DNA of 32,876 bases, from NCBI GenBank assembly GCA_028719825.1, contig JAQYLW010000032.1, positions 1 to 32,876 of the forward strand. The letters are read 5' to 3'. A program made the position numbers and the translations under genes. Shown here one piece after another: positions 1-7,988 of this stretch (the stretch's first letter is position 1; each line of letters begins with the position of its first letter). The stretch is from Spirochaetales bacterium (GTDB lineage: Bacteria; Spirochaetota; Spirochaetia; Sphaerochaetales; Sphaerochaetaceae). The notes under the pieces were generated by a model. The model ran no database searches and had not been told where the DNA came from. It was given only the letters and a program-made list of their open reading frames with translations.

Positions 1-849
1 GAAACTATCACTAAGGGTGAAAAGAGCGCTAATGGTGAAACTGTGGGAGCCTCTGAAACAGACAAAACACCATCAGAGGAAATACAGCCTCTCCCCCCTG
101 ATGAGGCTATTCAAACACAGAACAGAGTTATATCCGTTTTCTTCTTGCCCCTAAAGGACAGCACGGTAAAAACCTCTCTCATCTCATCCAGAATCCGCAG
201 CATTTTTGCCCTTGATCAACCCGATATTCTTATTATTACGGGCATAGATAAAAATGAGGGTGAAAAACTTGCATCGCTGTTTGCGGATTATACACCGTAT
301 TTTGAGAAGGATGCCGTTATCCTTTGTGATAAAGAACTTGATACCACCCTACCCATCGTAGGAATGAATACGCTTATAACAACATATGTATCAGATGACG
401 AAATATCCCTCTCCTACCTTAAAAACCCAACATCGCCACATATTCCATCCCCAGATATTGAAACGATAAAGGAATATACAAACACAGAGATTCCCTCTAT
501 ATTAGCACTAAGCCCTGCAGAGAGAGCAAGCTCTGATTTTTCTGCATGGAGCGATATTCCAAGAAAGACAGCAGATGAATATTGGAGTATTATAAGCACG
601 CTTAGAAACTACGATTTCTATGATGCTGTTGAAAACTCAAGATACAACTCATCATCATCCGGTCCCTTGTATTCCGACTGGACATATAAAAATGGAAACG
701 ATGAATTAAGGCTGGATTTCTTAATGCTTAGAGGAGTTGGAGTTGTTGATGTGGTCACAATGGATATAGCGGATATTTCAACAGATAAGGACATATCAAG
801 AAGAGGAATCTTTGCACATATCGTTATTGAAGACAAAAAGGATAATTAG
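1..849 (+). CDS. EEP-fold-like protein, 3' part (5' end outside window)
   Basis: The frame is open from the first base of the window, so the GTG at 43 in the ORF track is probably internal and the gene is cut by the window edge. The visible part opens with a low-complexity stretch rich in Glu, Ser and Thr, then a hydrophobic strand (VISVFFLPL) and QPDILIITG. The end reads LRLDFLML followed by SRRGIFAHIVIE. This order loosely recalls the endonuclease/exonuclease/phosphatase fold, whose last motifs are R-x-DYI and SDHxPV. The catalytic Asp-His pair of the final motif is not there, so if the fold call is right this is a non-catalytic relative. The stop codon overlaps the stop of the convergent MobA-like gene by four bases. 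Function unknown; fold assignment is weak inference. Confidence 0.6.
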   Translation, partial: ETITKGEKSANGETVGASETDKTPSEEIQPLPPDEAIQTQNRVISVFFLPLKDSTVKTSLISSRIRSIFALDQPDILIITGIDKNEGEKLASLFADYTPYFEKDAVILCDKELDTTLPIVGMNTLITTYVSDDEISLSYLKNPTSPHIPSPDIETIKEYTNTEIPSILALSPAERASSDFSAWSDIPRKTADEYWSIISTLRNYDFYDAVENSRYNSSSSGPLYSDWTYKNGNDELRLDFLMLRGVGVVDVVTMDIADISTDKDISRRGIFAHIVIEDKKDN

Positions 850-1460
850 TTTTTAAAACATTCGGCATAGTCAAAATCAACGCATAGTTTGGGGTTATCC
901 TTATAGTCGCAGTTGTATATTTTTAACTTATCCTTATTGTCGTTTATCAAACTTCGCACGCTTTGGTAATTTGAATTATCCAAAAACAGATTCTTCAAAT
1001 TGCTTTTAAAAAAAACGGGATGACAGGGAGTGGAATTAACAAACGGACGCACAATATCGCTATCTGATAAAAATGAATACAGCTTTTTATAATCATTTGG
1101 AGTAACAAATGGGGCATCACTAACGGATAAAGCAAAATCGGCATCCTTTTCTATGTTTTGTATTCCGCAAAGCACAGATGTGTATTGCCCTTTTTCATAA
1201 TAGATATTCTTCACGCACTTAAGGCTGTGCTTAGCGTTGAGGCGGGATATAAATTCTTTTGCGGCAGATGTTACCCTTTCACTTTCGTGTCCCGTAACTA
1301 AAACAACATCGGCAAATTCTAAAGCTGCAGAAAGCGAATATAAAAAAAGCGGTTTGTCATTATACAATTTCAGGAGTTTTTGTTCCCCTGAAAGTCGTCT
1401 TGACAAGCCCGCCGCCAATAAAACTATATTTAAACTACGCTGTGTAGTTTGATCTTCCAT
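846..1460 (-). CDS. MobA/MocA-like nucleotidyltransferase
   Basis: About 204 residues with the N-terminal signature of the MobA-like NTP-transferase domain: [15 protein letters not shown] then K (LxAGxSxRxG...K, the nucleotide-binding loop), [10 protein letters not shown], and a D-A-P metal-binding type motif (SVSDAPFV). STPCHPVFF resembles the GHPVLF segment of MocA-type cytidylyl/guanylyltransferases that finish molybdenum cofactor. Substrate cannot be fixed from sequence; no molybdenum genes are nearby, so another sugar- or cofactor-nucleotide product is possible. I start at the ATG at 1460 because AAGGA lies about six bases upstream; the ORF-track TTG at 1475 has no such signal. The start lies inside the 3' end of rpsU (26-base overlap), so the two are probably translationally coupled. 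Confidence 0.8.
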   Translation of the reverse strand: MEDQTTQRSLNIVLLAAGLSRRLSGEQKLLKLYNDKPLFLYSLSAALEFADVVLVTGHESERVTSAAKEFISRLNAKHSLKCVKNIYYEKGQYTSVLCGIQNIEKDADFALSVSDAPFVTPNDYKKLYSFLSDSDIVRPFVNSTPCHPVFFKSNLKNLFLDNSNYQSVRSLINDNKDKLKIYNCDYKDNPKLCVDFDYAECFKN

Positions 1461-1656
1461 GCTGTTCCTTACCAAGCGTTCGTTTAAGCTGCTTGCGTTT
1501 TAAAGCCTTCTTTTTTCTGTTAAGAATTGTAGAGGGCTTTTCATAGAACTCACGATCGCGGAACTCACGAATGATTCCTTCGCGCTCAACCATGCGTTTA
1601 AATTTTTTTATTGCACGCTCAAGGTTATCATTCTCTTCAACCTTTACATAAGCCAT
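1435..1656 (-). CDS. rpsU: 30S ribosomal protein S21
   Basis: 73 residues, basic, starting [21 protein letters not shown], followed by [19 protein letters not shown] and a Lys/Arg-rich tail, the usual pattern of bacterial bS21 (family about 60-75 residues). S21 joins the 30S platform near the anti-Shine-Dalgarno end of 16S rRNA and helps initiation. A strong GGGGGTGAG ribosome site precedes the ATG. It has its own promoter whose -35 lies in the 24-bp repeat upstream (see separate entries). The 3' end overlaps the MobA-like gene. Since S21 promotes SD-dependent initiation, its strong SD contrasts with the SD-less starts of several neighbours. Confidence 0.96.
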   Translation of the reverse strand: MAYVKVEENDNLERAIKKFKRMVEREGIIREFRDREFYEKPSTILNRKKKALKRKQLKRTLGKEQHGRSNYTA

Positions 1657-1692
1657 TTTTTCTCACCCCCTTTTTTTTTAATCTGCCGTTAT

Positions 1693-1721
1693 ATTTTAAT
1701 AAAACTTTTCCATAATTACAA
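1693..1721 (-). promoter_or_regulatory. rpsU promoter, TTGTAA-17-TAAAAT
   Basis: On the minus strand TTGTAA (1716-1721) and TAAAAT (1693-1698) are spaced by 17 bases, close to the sigma-70 consensus, and sit about 37 bases before the rpsU ATG. The -35 lies inside the first copy of the 24-bp repeat and equals the last sense codon plus stop (TTG TAA) of the M16 protease gene. Confidence 0.6.
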
Positions 1722-1733
1722 CACACTTATAAT
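1710..1733. repeat. 24-bp direct repeat, copy 1
   Basis: CCATAATTACAACACACTTA followed by TAAT is identical to 2387-2410. This copy is non-coding and supplies the -35 box of rpsU. Flanking bases differ on both sides, so the identity is exactly 24 bases. Confidence 0.95.
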
Positions 1734-1758
1734 GTTGCACGTGTAAGAAAAAAAATTA

Positions 1759-2331
1759 TTATTCGTCCACTTTAAAATTTTTTACTTGAACATTTATTCC
1801 TGAATATACCGGCATTGGCAGAAGGGGACGTGGTGAATTATTACAGTGAAAATATAGTGGAACACAGTTCTTTTTATCATATTTTACCTCCGATTCAAGG
1901 TGATGGTGCGTTTTATCTTGTTCATATTCATTTTTTTCTCTTTGATATATTGTAGCTATTAACTCAAATACATCTTCCATAGTGTTCATTTCTTCAACAA
2001 ATATTTTATCGTAACTATTTTCATAGTTTTTCCATTTTTTAAGTTCAGTTATTTTCTCGTCGCAGTTTTCTTCATCCACTGCTCCCCCTCGTATCCAACT
2101 AAATTTCTTTGTAACAAGTTCCCCATCTTTTATTACTATATGAGCAACATATGTATTAGGTGCTGCATATTCTAATGAGCAATCAAATGAATAACTGGTA
2201 TATCCTTTTTGGATAAATTTGTTTTTATATTCTTCGAGTTCTGCCTCACTTATATATTTTGGGGATAAATCACACGAACAAAAAAGAAGTATTAAGAATA
2301 AAATAACAAAATAATAATTATTTTTCTTCAT
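1759..2331 (-). CDS. small lipoprotein, DUF6174-like
   Basis: About 190 residues. The start at the ATG at 2331 gives MKKNNYYFVILFLILLFCSC, a lipoprotein signal peptide with Cys as the lipidated residue; the ORF-track start four codons earlier is unlikely because the promoter -10 overlaps it. After the signal comes YTSYSFDCSLEYAAPNTYVAHIVIKDGEL, then an acidic/Lys-rich middle, a segment predicted to describe an F-E-L-I helix, and VKYDKKNCVPLYFHCNN, which recalls the V-x-YD-x-x-x-GyP ending of DUF6174-type proteins. The family call is tentative and function is unknown. The gene is visibly more AT-rich than its neighbours, carries its own promoter, and lies between two exact 24-bp repeats, suggesting later insertion between the M16 gene and rpsU. 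Confidence 0.75.
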   Translation of the reverse strand: MKKNNYYFVILFLILLFCSCDLSPKYISEAELEEYKNKFIQKGYTSYSFDCSLEYAAPNTYVAHIVIKDGELVTKKFSWIRGGAVDEENCDEKITELKKWKNYENSYDKIFVEEMNTMEDVFELIATIYQREKNEYEQDKTHHHLESEVKYDKKNCVPLYFHCNNSPRPLLPMPVYSGINVQVKNFKVDE

Positions 2332-2338
2332 ATTAAAA

Positions 2339-2367
2339 ACCATAACTTATACAATTATATCCGTCAA
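2339..2367 (-). promoter_or_regulatory. lipoprotein promoter, TTGACG-17-TATGGT
   Basis: TTGACG (2362-2367) and TATGGT (2339-2344) with a 17-base spacer on the minus strand. The -10 ends seven bases before the ATG at 2331 and there is no purine-rich ribosome site, so the message would begin at or very near the start codon. Confidence 0.55.
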
Positions 2368-2386
2368 GGAAAATATTAATTACATG

Positions 2387-2410
2387 CCATAATTACAACA
2401 CACTTATAAT
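2387..2410. repeat. 24-bp direct repeat, copy 2 (end of M16 gene)
   Basis: Identical to 1710-1733. Here it contains the last codons and stop of the M16 protease (ending I-I-S-V-L-stop) plus six bases beyond. The 677-base unit between corresponding ends of the two copies contains only the small lipoprotein gene. Confidence 0.95.
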
Positions 2411-5254
2411 ACCGTTTGGATTGTTTAACTCTTCTGTTATTCTCTCTTTTGATGAAAGAGTGATTTTTTTGCATTCTCCGCTTATAAGCGAATCACGCGC
2501 ATTTAACACATCTTTCTTGGTTGCATTTATTATACGGTCAATATATGAAAGCCTGTATTCATCCGTAGTTTTTGAAAGGTATCTTATAAGTGAAAGCGCA
2601 CTGTCCTCCTCTGATTTTTTAACGCTTGCCAAGTCGGAAAGTGCAATTAATTTATATTTATCAAGATCGTCGTCAATTTCATCCTTTAAAGATAACAGCA
2701 TGCTATCATAGGTTTTTGAGATATTGGGATCACAGAAAGAATGCATCACAAACTGCCCCTCACTAAGATATGAAGAGCCACAGCCGTATGCTCCTCCATC
2801 AAGGCGTAATCTCTTCCATAATGAGGCTGAATTGAGAAATTCACAAAACACCGCATAAGCATTGTTTTCGGATTCTACAGAAAACGAAAGGGCGTTATAC
2901 GAGGTTGCAAAGGGATAGGAATACATTATATCCCTCATCTCTAAATTAGGAAGGCTACTGTAAACTCCCCGATAACAGCCCTGTTCAAAGGAATGTACAA
3001 ATGATAATATATCAATCTTTTTATCAGAAAGAATATGCACCGTAAGCCGTGATGCGGTTGTAATTCGGTTTATTACGCCAAGAAGCTGTTTGCCCGTTTT
3101 TTCAAACTCACCAGAATTGATTATTTCATTTGCAAAGCGGATTATCGGGAACGACAGAAGTTCCTTTTGAATTTGATTTTTATATGAAAATACGGAATAT
3201 GCCATAGGCATAAACATCGCTTCCGGCGAATACGTAAGGGATGAATACAAGCTTCCGTAAAAATCGGTCATGGTATTTTTTATGCTTTTTGCATTGTCGA
3301 ACTTACCGCATTGCAACAGGGACGACAACAGGCTTAAATATTGATCAACATCTTCATCGAGCATTTTAGCGCTTATTATCAGATACGATTTTATTTTTAA
3401 ACTGTTGTTTTGTTCCGTGACGGTTTTTATGGAAAAACTGAGTTTTACACAGTGCTTTAAAAGCTTTTTGGTAAATTCGGATGCAGAGGTATCTCCCACA
3501 TCAACATGAAAAGAAGCGGTATTCAACAAAGAGAGGATCTTCATTTCTTCAATGCTCAAATCGCTTATATCAAAAATAATATTTATATAGCTGATTCCCC
3601 GCGTATCCCTATATTTATAAATATAGCGAGAGGATGAGACCATATCTTCTTCATAGCTCTCTTGTTGGAAATACTGTTTTAAGTCGGAAAAGCTTGAGCG
3701 CGGACATATAACGCTCTTATTTTTATCTGCCTTGTTTAAGGATGCGTGTTTAGTGTCATTCTTTATATCGTAGTTATTATAGGTTAAAAGCGCATTGCTT
3801 TTGATGTTATCCATGGCTTTTTGTTTGACGTTTTCATCAGGACAAACCATAATAAGAGAATTTTTTGCACATAGAATATTCTCCTTAATGAAATCGGTAA
3901 ACAGGTTTTTGTTTTTTTTGTATTCCTCTTTAATTTCGTTAATAGTTTCGGATACACAAAGCGGCGATATATAATCGCTGCTGTTACGAACAATTGATGA
4001 GATAAGGCGCTTAGTCCATATAAGAGCATGGGGCTTTCTTGAACCGTCCTCCTTTATTAAAAACTCATAGTATTTAATGGACGATGTGATAAATTCCTCA
4101 TCTATTCCGTTTTGGACGACGGAATAAAGGATCTTTAAAAACTCCTCCTTTGCCCTTATCAAAGCCTCATCTATGCTCTCGCCTTTTTTTAATTTGAAAT
4201 CATCTATACCTATGCTGAAAACAGCGAACGGGAATGAGGTAATAAGACCGGAAATTGACGAGATATCACCACCAAGCTCAGATTCTTCTAAGGCTCGTGA
4301 TAAGGGCGATTGCGATGAGCCTAAAACAGCATCCTCTATTATTTTTAAAATCCACATACCTTTTTTATCCATAACAGAAACGCGCGTTAAAATATTCAGC
4401 GAGGCTGTGGGGGCGGATTTTTTGTTTTCCATCTGATAAGAGACGATTTTATCCTTAGGGGCTTTCACAAAATCAAGGTCTTGATAATTAATGTCCTTGT
4501 AATAGACGGCGCTGTTTGTTGTATCGCTTGCTGAAAATGATGATAAATACCTATCGTACATAATATCCAGCATTTCAAGTATTTCTTTTTTCCCCGACAG
4601 AATAAGCGTACAAACAGACGGCGAGTAATTTCGCTTGTAAAATTCTATAAACTCATCATATGTCAGAAGAGCTATTTCCTCCCCTTCTCCGCCGCTATCG
4701 AACTCATAAGGAGTTCCTTGAAACAGGGTGTTTCTTATACATCTAAACAGCTCTGTATCCTTATCAAATGAGGATGAGAGCATTTCTGAAAGAACTATTC
4801 CGTTGGCCTTTGCCTCACCGTTTTTTAAAATGGTTCGCTTAACTCCCTCTTTTTCAAACGATGCTTTTTTTAAAAGAGGACAAAAAACGGCATCGGCATA
4901 AACTTCAAAAATTTGTTTGAAGTCCTCAAAGAGCTTAGAAGAAGCAGGATAAAGCGTTGCGTCAGAAAAGGTCATGGCGTTCATAAAAGTATTTACGGAT
5001 ACTCCGTCAAGCTCCTTAAACGGATCCTCACTTTGATATCTTTTTGAACTTGAAAGAACGGTGTGTTCTACTATATGTGGAATTCCCTTATTATTATCGG
5101 GTAGAGTAGGAAAACAAAAAGAGAAGAAATATTCTTCATCGTTATTTTCAAAATACACAATCCTCATGTTTGTTTTTTCATGCTTGTAAATATGAACAAG
5201 GCTGCTTGTGTCTTTAATAAAAACAGAGGCTATCTCTACAAAACTGTTATTCAT
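2393..5254 (-). CDS. M16C-family zinc metalloprotease (presequence-protease type)
   Basis: 953 residues, close to the roughly 970 of PreP/M16C proteins. The inverted zinc motif HxxEH is present as H60-I-V-E-H64 (GIPHIVEHTVLSS), with the distal zinc ligand Glu probably E157 in NGIVLSEM. The context around both (DPFKELDGVSVNTFMNAMTFSDATLYPASS) is typical of the M16C peptidasome subfamily, where two halves form a closed chamber that degrades unstructured peptides. There is no signal peptide, so it should act in the cytoplasm on peptides. It is divergent from the GH57 gene with only 62 bases between start codons. A TATAAT lies eight bases before the ATG and no ribosome site is seen, so the transcript is probably leaderless. 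Its 3' end is duplicated as the 24-bp repeat. Confidence 0.9.
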   Translation of the reverse strand: MNNSFVEIASVFIKDTSSLVHIYKHEKTNMRIVYFENNDEEYFFSFCFPTLPDNNKGIPHIVEHTVLSSSKRYQSEDPFKELDGVSVNTFMNAMTFSDATLYPASSKLFEDFKQIFEVYADAVFCPLLKKASFEKEGVKRTILKNGEAKANGIVLSEMLSSSFDKDTELFRCIRNTLFQGTPYEFDSGGEGEEIALLTYDEFIEFYKRNYSPSVCTLILSGKKEILEMLDIMYDRYLSSFSASDTTNSAVYYKDINYQDLDFVKAPKDKIVSYQMENKKSAPTASLNILTRVSVMDKKGMWILKIIEDAVLGSSQSPLSRALEESELGGDISSISGLITSFPFAVFSIGIDDFKLKKGESIDEALIRAKEEFLKILYSVVQNGIDEEFITSSIKYYEFLIKEDGSRKPHALIWTKRLISSIVRNSSDYISPLCVSETINEIKEEYKKNKNLFTDFIKENILCAKNSLIMVCPDENVKQKAMDNIKSNALLTYNNYDIKNDTKHASLNKADKNKSVICPRSSFSDLKQYFQQESYEEDMVSSSRYIYKYRDTRGISYINIIFDISDLSIEEMKILSLLNTASFHVDVGDTSASEFTKKLLKHCVKLSFSIKTVTEQNNSLKIKSYLIISAKMLDEDVDQYLSLLSSLLQCGKFDNAKSIKNTMTDFYGSLYSSLTYSPEAMFMPMAYSVFSYKNQIQKELLSFPIIRFANEIINSGEFEKTGKQLLGVINRITTASRLTVHILSDKKIDILSFVHSFEQGCYRGVYSSLPNLEMRDIMYSYPFATSYNALSFSVESENNAYAVFCEFLNSASLWKRLRLDGGAYGCGSSYLSEGQFVMHSFCDPNISKTYDSMLLSLKDEIDDDLDKYKLIALSDLASVKKSEEDSALSLIRYLSKTTDEYRLSYIDRIINATKKDVLNARDSLISGECKKITLSSKERITEELNNPNGIISVL

Positions 5255-5262
5255 AGATGATT

Positions 5263-5268
5263 ATTATA
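5263..5268 (-). promoter_or_regulatory. -10 box of M16 gene
   Basis: TATAAT on the minus strand, eight bases before the ATG at 5254. The -35 region is poor by consensus and would fall at about 5286-5291, inside the palindrome 5282-5298, which suggests an activator or operator there. Confidence 0.5.
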
Positions 5269-5281
5269 TAAGTTTTAAACA

Positions 5282-5298
5282 AGCAATAGAATATTGCT
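5282..5298. promoter_or_regulatory. palindrome between divergent promoters
   Basis: AGCAATA-GAA-TATTGCT is a perfect 7-bp inverted repeat with a 3-base centre. It occupies the -35 position of both the M16 and GH57 promoters, whose -10 boxes are at 5263-5268 and 5303-5308. It is well placed as a shared operator; the binding protein is unknown. Confidence 0.5.
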
Positions 5299-5299
5299 G

Positions 5300-5308
5300 T
5301 GTTATAAT
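5300..5308 (+). promoter_or_regulatory. extended -10 promoter of GH57 gene
   Basis: TGTTATAAT is an extended -10 (TGn plus perfect TATAAT). It ends eight bases before the ATG at 5317, so transcription should start at or within a base or two of the start codon. Confidence 0.6.
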
Positions 5309-5316
5309 ATTAGAGT

Positions 5317-6984
5317 ATGTCAAAAAAGATAATTATTCACTCACATTTTTACCAACCACCACGTCAAAATCCTAACACATTAGAGATAGACAAAGAGGAA
5401 AGCGCTTTCCCCTATCACGATTGGAACGAAAGAATTACATCAGAATGCTATAGGGCAAACGCATATGCTCGATATCTCGACAAGGATGCACGAATACGAA
5501 AAATAATAAACAACTACAGGTACATGTCCTTTAACGTGGGGCCTACCCTGCTTGAATATATCGAAAAAAAGTATCCTGATGTTGCATCAAGGATCCTTGA
5601 GGCCGACAAGGACAGCATAAAGCGATTAGGGCATGGAAACGCAATCGCACAGGGGTACAACCACACCATACTGCCTTTAGACGACAAGGAATTTGCCCGA
5701 AATCAAATAAAGCACGGCCTTGATAAATTCCGCTCATTTTTCAAACGCGATGCAGAAGGCTTTTGGTGCCCGGAGTGCGCCATATCGCCATTTGTAATAG
5801 ATCTGCTTGCCGAAGAAGGGGTAAAATTTACAATACTCTCACCTCTACAAATAAAATCCCTTATAATAGAGGGCGTTACAATCCAAGCAAAAGATATAAA
5901 GTATTCAATGCTTGCAAAGCCCTTTTACATAATAGGAAACAATCACAAGATATGCGCTATGTTTTATAATGCAGCTTTGTCATCCGACATATCGTTCAAT
6001 CATCTTTTGCAAAGTGCAGACAGGCTGTATGAGAATATTAAACAGATATTTATAGAATCCGATTCTCCCTTAGTTATGGCGGCAACAGATGGTGAGATCT
6101 ATGGTCATCATGAGCCGTACGGCGAAATGGCCTTTGCGGCTTTAAGCGAAAAGGTTGCAAGCAGAGGTGAATTTGAGTTTACAAATCCGGCAAAGTATAT
6201 AAGCGAAAACACGCCCTCAGATGAGGCTGTTTTAATTGACGGCGAGGACAACCTTGGTTCATCGTGGAGTTGTTTCCACGGAGTTTCACGCTGGTATAAG
6301 GACTGCTCATGTTCTACGGGCGGCAAGGAAGGATGGAATCAAAAATGGAGAACGCCGCTCAGAAAGGCACTTATCAAAGCCAAGAGCAGCGTTATGAGCG
6401 AAATCAGCAGCATCCTTAAACAGCATTCATTAGACGTAAACGAAACCATAAGGCTACCGTTTGAATCACAACAGTCTATGAGGATAGCTGCCTTTGATCA
6501 GAGTGTGAAAAAAGCCCTTGAAGCGTATAAATGGATGTCTTATTCATTCACATCCTGCGGCTGGTTTTTTGCCGATATAAGCGGACTTGAAGCAACGCAT
6601 AATATCGGATTTATGATAAAAGCGTTGAAGCTTTTAAACCTCAACAAGGATCTTGAAGTGTTTATCAATGACCTTACACAGGCTGAAAGCAACATAAAAG
6701 AAATGCAGAACGGCGGTGAGATTGCAAAGAATATAATTAAAACGTATTTTGAAAATATTGATATTAAAGCTACAATTACGAATATAAAAAGATCGGGTCT
6801 TACCAATGAAAATGCAGATGACTTATTAACAATTCTTATGATACAGGGCACGAGTCCTACATCGGATTACTATTTTGACGCACAAAATACCGTGTATCAG
6901 GAATTAAAAAAAGGGGGCGGCAAAAAAATCAAAAACATAAATCTTCTTGCCGAACGCCTTAATCTTTCAACAATGCTTATTTAA
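5317..6984 (+). CDS. glycoside hydrolase family 57 protein with DUF3536 region
   Basis: 555 residues. The N-terminus IIIHSHFYQPPRQNP is GH57 motif 1 (H-x-H-x-x-Q-P). The segment GHGNAIAQGYNHTILPL lies at about 105-122, GFWCPECAIS at about 146-156 carries a likely catalytic Glu, and TDGEIYGHHEPYGE at about 255-268 carries a likely catalytic Asp. SSWSCFHGVSRWYKDCSC followed by WNQKWRTPLRKAL is characteristic of the DUF3536 half of such proteins. No signal peptide is visible, so it probably acts in the cytoplasm on alpha-glucan such as stored glycogen; alpha-amylase, 4-alpha-glucanotransferase or branching activity cannot be told apart here. The start is set by the extended -10 directly upstream. 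The stop codon overlaps that of ilvE by four bases. Confidence 0.87.
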   Translation: MSKKIIIHSHFYQPPRQNPNTLEIDKEESAFPYHDWNERITSECYRANAYARYLDKDARIRKIINNYRYMSFNVGPTLLEYIEKKYPDVASRILEADKDSIKRLGHGNAIAQGYNHTILPLDDKEFARNQIKHGLDKFRSFFKRDAEGFWCPECAISPFVIDLLAEEGVKFTILSPLQIKSLIIEGVTIQAKDIKYSMLAKPFYIIGNNHKICAMFYNAALSSDISFNHLLQSADRLYENIKQIFIESDSPLVMAATDGEIYGHHEPYGEMAFAALSEKVASRGEFEFTNPAKYISENTPSDEAVLIDGEDNLGSSWSCFHGVSRWYKDCSCSTGGKEGWNQKWRTPLRKALIKAKSSVMSEISSILKQHSLDVNETIRLPFESQQSMRIAAFDQSVKKALEAYKWMSYSFTSCGWFFADISGLEATHNIGFMIKALKLLNLNKDLEVFINDLTQAESNIKEMQNGGEIAKNIIKTYFENIDIKATITNIKRSGLTNENADDLLTILMIQGTSPTSDYYFDAQNTVYQELKKGGGKKIKNINLLAERLNLSTMLI

Positions 6985-7988
6985 ACCTTATAAAGCCATC
7001 CGTCGGGAGCGGGAATTTCCTCTTTTTGAATTGCGGTGTACGTTTTATAAAGCTTTTCCAAAACAGGACCTCTGCCAGAAGACGAGTCTTTAAACTCCAC
7101 ATGGCGAGAAGGCGAATCGACGCTGCCTACAGGAGAAATAACTGCTGCCGTTCCGCAAAGTCCGCACTCTGCGAAATTTTCAAGTTCATCACAGCAAACA
7201 GGCCTTTCAACCACCTTGATATTAAGATATTCACGCGCTATATAAATAATTGATTTTCGCGTAATTGACGGTAGTATTGAAGGAGATGATGGAACAACAA
7301 GAGTTCCGTCTTTATCTACAAATATTATGTTTGCGGTTCCGGTTTCCTCTACATATCTGCGGCTTTTAGCATCTAAGTACATACACTCGTTATATCCTTT
7401 TGCCTTTGCCGATGCGGATGGATAAAAACTCATTGCATAGTTGAGTCCGGCCTTAACTCCCCCTGTTCCGTTCGGGGCGGCTCTGTCGTAATCACTTATG
7501 AGCAATTTCATAGATGATGCGCTTTTAAAATACGAGCCAAGCGGAGTTGTGAATACCCTGAATTCAAATTCATCCGACGGAATTACGTTTATCACAGGGC
7601 TTGTTCCAATCATAAACGGTCGTATGTACAAGGCTGCATTTATTCCATAAGGCGGAACGTAGTCCTTAGTTGCTCTTACGGTTTTTAATACGGCATCTAC
7701 GAATTTATCAATAGGATAATCCGGCATAACAAGGCGTTTAAGAGTATCGCTAAAACGCTTTGCATTCATATCAGGGCGAAAAACCACTATATTCCCCTTA
7801 GATGATGTAAACGCCTTTAATCCCTCAAAACATGTTTGAGCATACTGAAGAACACAGGATGCCTCCGAAAGCACTACATCAGCACTCTGTGTTAAACCAC
7901 CCTCATCCCAGGCTCCGTTTTTATAATGCGAAACAAATCTATAAGGCGTTTTTGTGTAATTTAATGAAAGTTTACTCCAATCAACCAT
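6981..7988 (-). CDS. ilvE: branched-chain amino acid aminotransferase
   Basis: About 335 residues of fold-type IV PLP aminotransferase. The pattern CFEGLKAFTSSKGNIVVFRPDMNAKRF is the usual substrate-binding region, GGVKAGLNYAMSFYPSASAKAKGY carries the PLP-binding Lys (about residue 179), and EETGTANIIFVD and the late GTAA turn bind the cofactor phosphate. It swaps amino groups between Leu/Ile/Val and 2-oxoglutarate in the cytoplasm. I chose the ATG at 7988 because AAGGGGG lies seven bases upstream; the ATG at 7994 sits directly on that ribosome site, and the ORF-track start is deeper inside parC. The start overlaps the end of parC by eight bases, so it is the third gene of a parE-parC-ilvE operon. 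The functional link to topoisomerase IV is not obvious. Confidence 0.93.
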   Translation of the reverse strand: MVDWSKLSLNYTKTPYRFVSHYKNGAWDEGGLTQSADVVLSEASCVLQYAQTCFEGLKAFTSSKGNIVVFRPDMNAKRFSDTLKRLVMPDYPIDKFVDAVLKTVRATKDYVPPYGINAALYIRPFMIGTSPVINVIPSDEFEFRVFTTPLGSYFKSASSMKLLISDYDRAAPNGTGGVKAGLNYAMSFYPSASAKAKGYNECMYLDAKSRRYVEETGTANIIFVDKDGTLVVPSSPSILPSITRKSIIYIAREYLNIKVVERPVCCDELENFAECGLCGTAAVISPVGSVDSPSRHVEFKDSSSGRGPVLEKLYKTYTAIQKEEIPAPDGWLYKV

